Assembly (NCBI RefSeq): GCF_000328475.2
Contig: NC_026483.1
Span: forward strand, 967,381-1,031,380
Origin: Mycosarcoma maydis
Taxonomy: Eukaryota; Basidiomycota; Ustilaginomycetes; Ustilaginales
Direction of reading: 5' to 3'
DNA length: 64,000 nt
In this document: in pieces, positions 42,488 to 51,839 of the stretch
Layout: each line of letters starts with the position of its first letter
Numbering within the stretch: the first letter of the stretch is position 1
Notes under the pieces: generated by a model
What the model saw: the letters and a program-made list of their open reading frames with translations, nothing else
Told to the model about the DNA's origin: nothing
Database searches by the model: none
Program-made: the position numbers and the translations under genes

Positions 42488-44062
42488 TGGCAGCGATGGC
42501 CGAGACCAAGATGAGCAGAGAGCGGGCGTGACTCTATCTCAGCTATCAATTGTAAGCGCACATCGGTGAGGCTCAGTTTGCGCAAGGCTCTGAAGCGTCA
42601 GGTATCAGTCGGACTCATCCACACGCGAGAGTGTTGAACGCTGTACGATTGTTTATCGAGTATCTGGTTACACGGTACACTAATTTCCTCAAGAGGAGGA
42701 CCCATATTCACAATTTGAGGCATCACAGAGTCACATCCAAGATTACTAACTTGACAGATTGTTCGAAAGCCCATCGCCCACGGCCCACGGCCCACGCCAA
42801 CAGCCTCGAAGCCGCTTGTTGTCGGTCGATGTTGAATCCTGAAATTGAGGTTACCTGCCTGACTTCACTTAGGTGAGCCACTGCACCATTCACGATTCGT
42901 GACTCACGATTAAGAATTGCTGGGACAAGCAGTCAGGACAGGGTTTGTAATTCTCCGCTGCCTGAACTGCTCTCCAACCATGAACCAGAACTTCCAGACA
43001 CCAGCAACCCCCGTCACGCGTGTAACGATCATTTACAACACATCTTCTCATCAGGATTGGTTACCAATGTCTTGTAGCTACGTTCCCGAGCTTTCCAACG
43101 ATATACATTGAGTATAGGCTGTATTGCGATAGCATGGTGCGACGTGATGATTTGTGGTGACACGGGTTCGGGTTCTACTGTACAATATGTGGACAATTTT
43201 CCGACACACTCGTGACTGTAAGTGGTTTTATTTTTGGCGGTCGCTTTCAGCTGTCCCACTTTACGCGTGACGCCAAGCGCAACGTGCGCCGTGCGACACG
43301 CGAGTGCAGCTAAGTTGTTAGGTCGAATCAACTGATCTGCGTGCATTGCATTCAAATGCCGTTAGCAGCCAGGATCGGCTCAAGGCACGAGCGCAGAAAA
43401 GAAAAGGCGGAGAAGCAGCCAAGTCGTGAGTCGTAGTCGTGAGTCGGCTTCACGATCGCGTCAACGATCGTTCGGCTATATGCAACGACGAGCTTTTCAA
43501 TTTTACCTTCGTGATTCAGGATTCACGTTAACGGTTGGGTCAAGGTGACCTGTCAGTGTAAAAATAGCCGGGGAAACATCACTGTGAGGCAGCTATGAGC
43601 GCTTCTCAAGCGAGACATATCCAGTGACTTTGGCGAATCGTGAAGCGTGAATGCAAGGCAGATTCTAAGCAAGGAGTAGAGATTTGACCGTCGTGGGTCC
43701 AACACAGGAGCCGACTTTGGATGTTATCCTCGGCGAGCATCCAAGGCCGTTGGCGTGCCAGGGATTTTCTGGTCAGGGTGACCTCTGCAGGTTCCCAAAA
43801 GACGCTCGTACCTTGCACCCTGAACCCGTCACTTTGGTTCCTGGACAAGACAGGGGACAAGACAGGGTCGCCAGCTCGCCCGCCTGAGCGACTCCACGTC
43901 CAGACACCAGTGATGCTGATCAAAAAGACATATAAGCCCATCGCGAGGTGGAATCGCCCAAATGCATCGTCTGCGGTCCAGAACTTTGGCTCAGCACCAC
44001 CCAAAAGATTCCACCCCCCACTCTGCGTTGGCCAACATATCGTCTTGCCGTCAAGCGCGTTG
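42488..44062. other. Intergenic region
   Basis: No supported gene. Heptamer-type copies occur at 42888-42910 and around 43430-43530. The open frame on the minus strand around 43.6-44.1 kb overlaps the esterase gene and looks like its shadow. Confidence 0.5.
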
Positions 44063-45250
44063 ATGATGAGAAGCTGCAAAGTGTCGTTGCTGCTCTGGTG
44101 TGCTCTCGCACTACAGTTAGCCGCTCAGTTTGCTTTTGGCGGTTCGTTGATCCCTTCCACCGAAGAGCTGCTCCGAAGAGAATTGGGTGGCCAACTCATT
44201 CCGAAACTTCCAATATGCCTTGCTCCGGAAGTGACGTCGCCCTTGACTGGCAGCAATCCCAAGTCGGCGGTCACGACGGTGCAGACAGGTAACAACTGCG
44301 GTGCTCATGGCGATCCTCCTGCACGCGTGCTGTCCAATCTAGAATCGCCCAACGGACTGCAAGACTACGTACAGATCTGCCACGGACAAATCTTGAGCAT
44401 GACCGACAAAGCTGGACTGAAGCGAGCCGTGTGCTTCTATGCCAATCCAAAATCAACCAAGCGCAAGCCCCTTCCTCTGCTCGTGTATCTGCACCCTTCG
44501 CTGTTTGGAGCGACGACCACGTTCCCGCTGACTGGTTACGACTTGGTACGCGACACGCAGTCGCTCAACAACGAAGATCCTAGCCGCCTCGGATTCTCCT
44601 ACATCCTGCCTGCTGGTAGAAATACGGTGCACCAGTATCCGTTCCCGGACCAAGTTGGTTTGGGCTGGGACAATTGGTACAGAAACTCGGACCGCTCTTC
44701 ACCTGAACTCAACATCGACGTTGATTTTATTGACAAATCGATCGCGTACGCCAAAAGCAACGTACCTGTCGATCCGCGCCGAGTGTTTCTGACGGGATGG
44801 TCGAATGGTGCTGCCATGGCTGAATTGTACGCTGCTCAGACGGACGGGATCGCTTCCGCAGCTGTCTACTCTGCTCCGGACCCGTACCGCGACTCGCAGG
44901 ACCCGTGCACGCAGGTGCCATACCCAAAGTTTGCCACTCCGGTTCGCGATGTGCACAACTACTGCGACTTTTTCGGCATTTGCACGACAGGCAAGTACTA
45001 TCATGACGATCTCAAGAAGCGATATCCGTCATTGAAACAGAGTATGGTCGTGATCGATGTGCTGACGGCGGCGGTCAAGAGCAAGGATGCGAATGCCCAA
45101 TGTGACCCAGCGTGTCAGAGTGCGTGCATTGTGACCACCGGCACACTGGCTCACCTTCGTTGGCCAGTCACGCGCAACAGTGACACTTTCTTTTCATTCT
45201 TGCGTGCCAATCCCCTACCTGCCTCGGGTACGTGGGGCGCACCCCGATAG
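44063..45250 (+). CDS. Secreted alpha/beta hydrolase (esterase / PHB-depolymerase type)
   Basis: A 395-residue secreted hydrolase. The N-terminal MMRSCKVSLLLWCALALQ begins a clear signal peptide of about 26 residues. The catalytic serine lies in LTGWSNGAAMAELYAAQ (a GxSxG-type elbow, G-W-S-N-G, near residue 250). An oxyanion-side segment, LLVYLHPSLFGATT, lies near residue 137, and a candidate late His sits in TLAHLRWP. Multiple cysteines are compatible with an extracellular protein. This layout is typical of the esterase/PHB-depolymerase/feruloyl-esterase group of fungal carbohydrate esterases; a role in releasing esters from plant cell walls or storage polymers is plausible but unproven. The frame is open for 342 bp upstream, but the signal peptide marks 44063 (or the adjacent ATG at 44066) as the start. 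Confidence 0.82.
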   Translation: MMRSCKVSLLLWCALALQLAAQFAFGGSLIPSTEELLRRELGGQLIPKLPICLAPEVTSPLTGSNPKSAVTTVQTGNNCGAHGDPPARVLSNLESPNGLQDYVQICHGQILSMTDKAGLKRAVCFYANPKSTKRKPLPLLVYLHPSLFGATTTFPLTGYDLVRDTQSLNNEDPSRLGFSYILPAGRNTVHQYPFPDQVGLGWDNWYRNSDRSSPELNIDVDFIDKSIAYAKSNVPVDPRRVFLTGWSNGAAMAELYAAQTDGIASAAVYSAPDPYRDSQDPCTQVPYPKFATPVRDVHNYCDFFGICTTGKYYHDDLKKRYPSLKQSMVVIDVLTAAVKSKDANAQCDPACQSACIVTTGTLAHLRWPVTRNSDTFFSFLRANPLPASGTWGAPR

Positions 45251-46034
45251 AGACAGAACTACAATGCTGTCATCACAAAGGTATCATGGAATGGAATATT
45301 CAACCACTTAAAAGACATCGCCTGCGGTCCGCAAGCCTGAGATCGATATCATCCGCTTCTTACAGCTGTGTGAGCAGACACTCACGACTCTGTTCCGGCT
45401 GAGGGGTCACTTGGTAGATACCATCGTAGTTGTGAACTGAAGAGACTCACGACTCACAGACTGTGACTGTCAAGTGGCTCCAATGAAATATATTCTCCTT
45501 CATTAACTGATTGTGATTCATAACATATTGTGGATTTTTGCTCTACCTTTTTGCTCCCCTTTTTGGTGATGGAGACCCTTTTCTTGATATAAGTTGTACA
45601 ACGCAACAGACGACCAAGAAAACCAGCTCAAGACACGAGACACGTTGAAGTTTGAACGCCCGCCCGTGTTGTAAGCCAAGACGTCTTAACCCTAAAACGT
45701 ACACTCGTCTCCCTATTCACGATTGTGATATATGCGTCGCTCAGGAGGCATTCGTGACTCATTCTGAAATCTCAAAATCTTTGTTCGTGATTCTTGATTG
45801 TGCGTCAACTTCCTTCCAGTCACAAATCGCGAATCGCTAATCGCGAAACGCGAAACGACAAACGCCGAATTCCGAGTCACGAAGGGCCGAATTCCGAAGT
45901 GGGTCAGTCCACGAGTCTCTGAGTCGCGCTTGGACATTCACGGTTGCTTTCCTTCTTACCGCTCGCCACCTTGTCATCCATTCTATTCCATTCCACTTTT
46001 TTCTTCTTCATTGCTAGTGGAGCGACCTTGCACA
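45251..46034. other. Intergenic region with heptamer copies
   Basis: No supported gene. Contains ATTCACG/CGTGAAT variants around 45717, 45790 and 45830-45895, and C/T-rich sequence just before the zinc-finger fragment. Confidence 0.5.
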
Positions 46035-46349
46035 ATGTCGCTCCATCAGTTTGGCTACGACGCTGATCATGGCGTCATTGTGTGCCAGCAGTGCGCCACC
46101 TGTCTCGTTTCGCGCAAAGAAAGCTGGATAATCCACTTGCGCGCCGCGCCGCATCGCATGATCGGCGAAGAGCTGCGCCTGATCGTTGACCATCTTTCTA
46201 CCTACACTAATAAAATGTGTGAGGACGCTCAAGATTTGAGTTATTTTGGTAGGGCGGATGGGCAGTGTGAAAAATTTTCCATTTTGAACCTCCGCTGCAG
46301 AGGGTTGCATGCTTGGGTAGAAATCGACCAGAGCCATTTGCTGCCTTGA
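46035..46349 (+). pseudogene. OrsD-type C2H2 zinc-finger domain, N-terminal fragment
   Basis: A 104-residue open frame starting at ATG 46035. Its first ~55 residues match the OrsD-type zinc-finger domain (Pfam PF12013) as I know it: FGYDADHGVIVCQQC, then HLRAAPHRMIGEELR, giving Cys-x2-Cys and His-x4-His spacing. Proteins with this domain are usually much longer, and in smuts they are often found in repeat-rich or chromosome-end DNA. Here the frame stops after HLLP, and nothing convincing continues it. A plus-strand C-terminal fragment just after the assembly gap (47345-47497) could be the other end of the same gene, but that is speculation. I consider it truncated or decayed. Confidence 0.5.
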
Positions 46350-47232
46350 ATTTTTGCAGCTGTTTATACTTGAGAAGAGAAAATGGCCATCGGCGCCGCA
46401 CCGCGCCCCTCCGCATCTCGCCGTCTGCAGGGTCCTCTAGTCTTATCTCACTCCTGATTTACGACGCAGACACCCGTGTCCCTCTTTGCTTCTCTCTTCT
46501 ATCTTCCATCTTCCATCCACCCGAAATTCCAAGCGATGAACTGGAAGCAACTTCGCGCACTGTAGACAATTTGGAATCGTCCCAGCGACACTGTGTCGCT
46601 AGGATCCTTCATAGTGGAGCGACGGGCTCGACCAGTCGTACAAAATCTGCCAAGCGATCCGAGACATGCTCTGTAGCAAGGGCAATACAGAGTTCATCTT
46701 GCTGCTGAACTCGGACAACCATGTGTCAACCGGCAGCTCGCTGTTGCTGGCCATGGATCGAACCAAGCTTGGACATGGGTAGTACCGAGTCCGAGTCAGC
46801 ATATGCTTGCCCACAAGAGATGTGTTGCTGCCTTCCTGCGTGATCTAGAAACGAAATGTCGCAGTGGCTCCTCTTCGCCTGATACGGAAACTGTTGAATT
46901 GGGTGAATACTCGTGTGTCTCACACGCTGGGATTGGTAGGACGCGGTTTATTGTTAAGGAACTGATATCAACATGTAGTGACTGTGAGATGGTGTGGCAC
47001 TAAAGAAAGATGCAAACCGGCTGAGTCTGGTGCGTCCTACCCTGTGAAAACGACTGAGAAACCTGCGGGTCTGGGACTCGGCCCCCCTCCCCGCGCCTCC
47101 CTGTACATCGGAAAGTCAATCTGCCGATACCCAACGCGATAATTGGCCTAGCCCAGCACCCAGGCCTCCAGTATCACAATATCGACCCAATGCGAGCCGA
47201 TACGGCACAAAGGAATCCAACACGAACAATTA

Positions 47233-47243
47233 CCCTAAACCCT
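47233..47243. repeat. Telomere-type tract (CCCTAAACCCT) abutting the gap
   Basis: CCCTAA-A-CCCT runs directly into the N gap, so the true length of the tract is unknown. Confidence 0.6.
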
Positions 47244-47343
47244 NNNNNNNNNNNNNNNNNNNNNNNNNNNNNNNNNNNNNNNNNNNNNNNNNNNNNNNNN
47301 NNNNNNNNNNNNNNNNNNNNNNNNNNNNNNNNNNNNNNNNNNN
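47244..47343. other. Assembly gap (100 N)
   Basis: Exactly 100 N, the usual placeholder for a gap of unknown size. Confidence 0.98.
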
Positions 47344-47344
47344 T

Positions 47345-47497
47345 TTCTTTCGCTTGGGCACTCTTAGCGTGCGAAACTGGACAGCCGTGAAGCTGCAGCG
47401 TGTCATCGAATTCATGCGCCAGCAAGACGGGAAAACCCAAAGATTCGTCGAAGCGAGCAAGCAAGCGACAGCGAAAGATAGCAACGCGGAGCACTAA
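47345..47497 (+). pseudogene. C-terminal protein fragment truncated by the gap
   Basis: Immediately right of the gap a frame reads RLGTLSVRNWTAVKLQRVIE and continues for about 30 further residues to a TAA at 47495-47497. Its balanced composition, with amphipathic helical periodicity, looks like genuine coding sequence. The 5' part lies in the gap or is lost. I do not recognise the family. Confidence 0.45.
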
Positions 47498-48504
47498 ATT
47501 GGTGATTGCAACCGTAGATACAGACCAGTTCGAGAAGAAATTGCCTTTGTGATGAGACAGCAATATTTCTGCTTGGCGAGCAACCCTGGGCCACCGCTGC
47601 ACATGATCTGCTGCACATGCGGAGAAGATGTCGGGTCCCAGACGAGACTTTGTGTCCCACAATCGCAGGAGACGCGATGCTCATGCGAGTGTAGAGCGGG
47701 AGGATGTTTCGAAGTGAGTCGCACGCTTGCGGATGCAGTTGTTGCAGGGTGCCCAGCCACTCGCATTCTTAGATCGCCTTGACTTGGCTGGATTGCGAGA
47801 CTCTGACTGCTCGTACATAGAAGTAGGCCGCGACATTGTCGAACGAAAGTTGGATGTAGTCTGTTCGCGTGCCTTCTCACACGCTCGGAATTGAAGCTGG
47901 ACGTTTGGATCCCAATTTGGCAGGCGCGTACTCAGTCATCAACCTTTTGACTATATGCGCTCAGCTCTAGGGGATTGTGGTGGAGTTGCACACGGACGCG
48001 CGTCTACATTGGGAATAAATTGCACCAGCAGCCGAGCTGTTGCTGTTGCTGTTGCTCAGTCAATTTTAATCGACTGAATTGTCGGGATTCTGCACGAATT
48101 GGTAATTTGCGTTAGTAAGGTGTACTAATATCAATGGGTACTGGTGAACCCAGTTCGCACCTTCATGCCCAACCCTGAGCCTTGACCTAGGAAACTTTTA
48201 ACTAATGCGAATTTCGTATCACTGTGGCTGACCAAGAGCGTCTGCGGCTGCCTCACACAACTCTCTGAGCATCAACCACATGTTCGTTCAAGGGCCCTTC
48301 GGTGATGTTGCATCAACAGTCGAGTCTTTCGCTGCAAAACCGATAGAAGGTCTTTGTACGCATCAAGAACCGCAAGAGTTAGCGTTTTGTCGCACTAGAT
48401 ACAGTCTACCTCACCGTCACAGATTAAGTTGCTGACAACAACAAAAATAGACAGATTACTTGTGTAGGATTACCGAACTTGTCGACCTGCCTCACTTGCT
48501 TGGG

Positions 48505-48510
48505 TATAAG
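48505..48510 (+). promoter_or_regulatory. TATA-like box upstream of the small secreted protein
   Basis: TATAAG about 175 bp upstream of the start codon at 48685, in an otherwise ordinary leader. Confidence 0.35.
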
Positions 48511-48684
48511 TAAAGCCTCATATGTCGGAACAGCCAGATGACACAAACCTGCCACGTCAGCCATCTCTCAGCTCCGTGATGCATGCTGACCTCGACTTGG
48601 ACCGTACGCAATTGATCAAAGATCTGCAACGTGGATTCTCAGGCGAGGTACCGTACGACTACATCACCAAACTCAAATATTACG

Positions 48685-49239
48685 ATGCTCGTCTTTTGCT
48701 CGTCTTTGCTGGCACTTCTAGTGGCCCAGACAGTTACTGCACAGGTGCCGTCGTCTCGAAGTCTGGACCTCTGGGAGATGCTCAAGAGCTCTTCAACGTG
48801 TTCGGAAGGCTTTGTAACGAATCAAGACGACTACACCAGCTGCAGCGAGCTGACGATGGTTCAAGATGTTATCTTTACCTGGATTCCGGATTCCGACATG
48901 ACGATCCTGTTGGCAGGGGACCGTGTACCCTTGTGGAATGGTTCGAGAGGAATTGGGACATCTGATACTGCAAGCCCTCTGAGCAATCGTGCACAAAACC
49001 TTTGTGGCAACGAGGGAAAGCAGCAACGTGATATCGGCGACTGTCGCGTCAGCCAGAGTATCAAGTTCCCAATGGGCGCGCACAACTGCGCCAATGCCAA
49101 TGGCAAGTATTACAGCTGCATCACGTATACCTTCTTGACGCCTAATTCGCCCAAGAATCCGCCAGCCAAAGTCCCTCACTACCATTGCGAGAGAGTTCAA
49201 AACTGGATTGGTTGGGAAAAAGGAGAGTGTTTCGCTTGA
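48685..49239 (+). CDS. Small secreted cysteine-containing protein (effector candidate)
   Basis: A 184-residue protein with a textbook signal peptide: MLVFCSSLLALLVAQTVTAQ, cleavage predicted after TVTA. The mature part has about ten residues between cysteines in places and at least seven cysteines, as well as aromatic-rich stretches (HYHCERVQNWIGWEKGECF at the end). No enzyme motif is visible. Size, secretion signal and lack of recognisable domain fit the profile of smut effectors, and it lies between two telomere-type tracts. The frame extends 54 bp upstream without a better ATG. A different overlapping frame from 48522 also looks tolerable, but it lacks a signal peptide and I reject it. Function is unknown; a plain secreted housekeeping protein is possible. 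Confidence 0.65.
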   Translation: MLVFCSSLLALLVAQTVTAQVPSSRSLDLWEMLKSSSTCSEGFVTNQDDYTSCSELTMVQDVIFTWIPDSDMTILLAGDRVPLWNGSRGIGTSDTASPLSNRAQNLCGNEGKQQRDIGDCRVSQSIKFPMGAHNCANANGKYYSCITYTFLTPNSPKNPPAKVPHYHCERVQNWIGWEKGECFA

Positions 49240-50717
49240 CACGGCTTAGCGCAACTCTTCGCCAGCCTGGTGCCATTCAACCCTATCTGGTCTCAGAGCA
49301 ATGCAAACGCTGTTTTGAACACCTACATTCATCGAATTGAAATGAATGTATCGAACTGTGAGCAGCAAACGGCGCGGGATTCAATCCACGTCTCTCTTCT
49401 TCGTTCCGAACGTTCCTGGCAGGAGGGCCAAACACGTCCCTGCCAGCACCGCGGCTGAACTTAGGGTGAGGGTTAGGGTTAGGGTGAGGGTTAAGTGCGC
49501 TGCAAGGAGGTCCGATTGCGGTCGAAAAACCCAAATAGATCAGACTGATTGGCTCTTTTTGTATTCGGCCGTCGGTATTGTATTGATCGAGGGTTGTGGA
49601 CCTTGCTGAAGCATCAGATGCTGACGCTCCGCACTTCACAACCGCGCGCATGCCCGCGACTTCGTTTGCAGGGAGGAAGAGGTAGTCGGAAGATCGGGCG
49701 TGCAGATTGTGACTCGGTGAGTCCGCTTGAGTTTTCGAGACAAAGTATGGTCTTGAAAGTGAGATTCCATAGCGCTTCAAGAAAACAAGGAGGTTGTCGC
49801 TGAAGAGCGTGCACATGGCATGGCGGAGCTGCTGCTGAAAGCCATGGAGAGGAGGACATGTTGCGCCTGGTAGGTGAGGCCTTGGAGGCGGTGACGCTGC
49901 TATTAGACTAGGCCCACCTTTGCCTGGAAAAAGGAACGCGGGTCGGGGGCATCCTGTGAGTTGATGCAGGTGCCAAGGACCTGTGCTCCAGCCCGCAAGT
50001 CCTCGGTGGTGGCTTACCAACTGGCCCTGATTTGGCAACAAGACCAAGATGTTCAGACACTGATAATGCTGGACTCCTCAGCCCTAACAGAGGACATGGT
50101 TCCAATCAGTTGTCCAAAAATCAACCTCAGAGCTGAGGATCAGCTCTTCAACCTTCTGCCTACGCACACGTACTGATGGTCGTATGAATGTACGAAGGAC
50201 CGTGTCTGTACATTGCTACCCCAGCTTTGGAGGAGACGGGGATTTGCAGATGGTGGGAATCTCATCTCCCTAAGGCCACGTCGCTGCAAATGTGTTGCGC
50301 ACATGAAGAGGTCCTTAACGAACAGAACGTCCGTTTTGTAGAGGTCTGCATTTGGGAACATCTCGAGAGTATCTCATTGTTGCTTTTAGTCGCAACATTT
50401 CACTCTTAGCGCGAGCCAACAACAAAACCGTTTTGGGATGCGTTGGTGACTTCTTTGCGCATCATAATCTTCACTGTACAAAGTCTCTTGCTACACGTAA
50501 CTTTTAACTTTTGATGCTCTACTTAATGTACAGCATTTGATCTTCATTACTGTTCTGATGAGATCGTGATATTGTCCGTGTAATGCAGTGAGTGAGAACA
50601 AGGCAAGCAGACAAGATTGATTGAGCTACCGGGCTCAACCTCGACCTCCTCCTCAACAACAACAACAGTTTCCGACCAAAAATCAATAAGTGACTTGTAC
50701 TGCTTACAAAACGGGTT
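49240..50717. other. Region with telomere-type tract, no clear gene
   Basis: Open frames on both strands cross the TTAGGG tract and are unlikely to be genes. A plus-strand stretch around 49961-50176 and 50188-50409 reads moderately protein-like but without a motif; it may be further decay of the NRPS relic that follows. Confidence 0.4.
49461..49493. repeat. Interstitial telomere-type repeat (TTAGGG/TGAGGG)
   Basis: Five consecutive hexamers in the order TTAGGG, TGAGGG, TTAGGG, TTAGGG, TGAGGG, then TTA. TTAGGG is the standard fungal telomere unit. The variants suggest a degenerate internal tract. Confidence 0.9.
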
Positions 50718-51839
50718 CTCAATGTGGTGCGACAGCTAACCTCAAACATCCTCATTCTGGAGACGCCGCTCGAAATCGAAGCAAACTTGACCCAAGTTGA
50801 GATCGGAGGTCTGAATGACATTGGTCAGCCTAGACACAGCAATGAGTAGACAAATAACTTCTCTGGGGAGCGACCTGACGGTTCGGATGTGGCATACGTG
50901 ATCTTCACCTCGGGCACATCTGGTGTTCCAAGAGGAATCATTGTCGAGCCTCGAAACATCTTGGCCTTTCCGAGCTCACAGGACAGCCTTGTCTCCTCTC
51001 AGAGAAGAAGCTCCTTCCCCTTGGTCGCCTTTGATGCTCCCATTGTGGAAATGTTCGGCCGTCCAGTGGATGTCTCTGCGTGCACGCTGTTGACAAGGGT
51101 ACCTTACAATGCCATCTTCCAGACGCCAGGCGCTCTCCCGCTCCTGCTCGAGGCAGACCCGCTTTTTACTTACCAACTGATCTGCGGTGGCAACAAGCTC
51201 ACCTCCCAACTGGCAGCTCAAATTGCAGACACATACAAAGCGGGGAATGGCTATGGCCCTACCAAGGCAAGCATCCAATGTACAAAGCTCAGGCTGGCGA
51301 GGCAGCCTTTGGAAAGCCTCCTTGGCAACAAGGAGCTCACCCGGGCCAGGTTCCCCCCTGATCCGTACGATGGCGCTGGAAATCCGGCAACAAGGATGTA
51401 TCGTACCGGAGAGCTCCGCCGCTTCTGCGCCGATGGCGAGATTGAGTATCAGAGCCAAATCAACGGACAAGTCGAGCTGTTTGGCCTACTTATCAAGACA
51501 GGCAAAGTGAAAGTTGTTATTCTGGACGATCCAGATCTCCCGTCCTGCACCGTTGTCAAGGTGGAGCAAGGAGACACCCATTGGCTCTTTGCTTTCGTGT
51601 GCATCGCAAAGCGGCTCCTGGATATCGTGTTTGCTGATACGGCCGGATGGGAGAAGACGTCAGATCCATCACAGCTTTGGATGGCCATCCATAGCAGCGA
51701 GGAAAGCCAAGCCTGGCTTCTGCGCAAGGAAGAGACAAAGACACGCATCGCGCTCAAGCTGCTGGAGCATATGGTGCTGCACTGGATTGTGCCAGTGGAG
51801 ACCATGCCAAGGACAGCCAGCGGCAAGACGGACATGTGA
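50718..51839 (+). pseudogene. Decayed NRPS adenylation domain
   Basis: A relic of an AMP-binding (adenylation) domain of the non-ribosomal peptide synthetase type. In order one can see core motif A3 (YVIFTSGTSGVPRG), A4-like (FDAPIVEMFG), A5-like (NGYGPTKAS), A7-like (YRTGELRRFCADG), an A8 remnant (GQVELFG) and A10-like (PRTASGKTD). It is much shorter than the roughly 500 residues of a complete domain: segments between A5 and A7 and around A8 are missing. The frame upstream of A3 is interrupted by a TAG at about 50848. No thiolation or condensation domain follows. It is therefore not expected to be active. The right end overlaps, on the opposite strand, the end of another relic. Confidence 0.75.

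Larger units (their letters stand above)
46350..48684. other. Mosaic region with gap and gene fragments
   Basis: Apart from the features listed separately (telomere-type tract, 100-N gap, C-terminal fragment) I see no intact gene. A Cys-rich open frame on the plus strand (47549-47782) has no recognisable motif. A TGCTGT microsatellite lies at 48038-48056. Confidence 0.45.

Noticed and set aside
43606..44079. 157-codon minus-strand frame left of the esterase
   Set aside because: It overlaps the start of the secreted esterase on the other strand, and no family is recognisable.
48522..48965. Alternative 147-residue protein in another frame over the secreted-protein gene
   Set aside because: It lacks a signal peptide and domain, and the overlapping frame has a clear signal peptide and a cysteine-rich mature part.
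49283..50047. 254-codon minus-strand frame across the TTAGGG tract
   Set aside because: It translates the telomere-type repeat into an Asn/Pro/His repeat and shows no domain; it is a chance frame.
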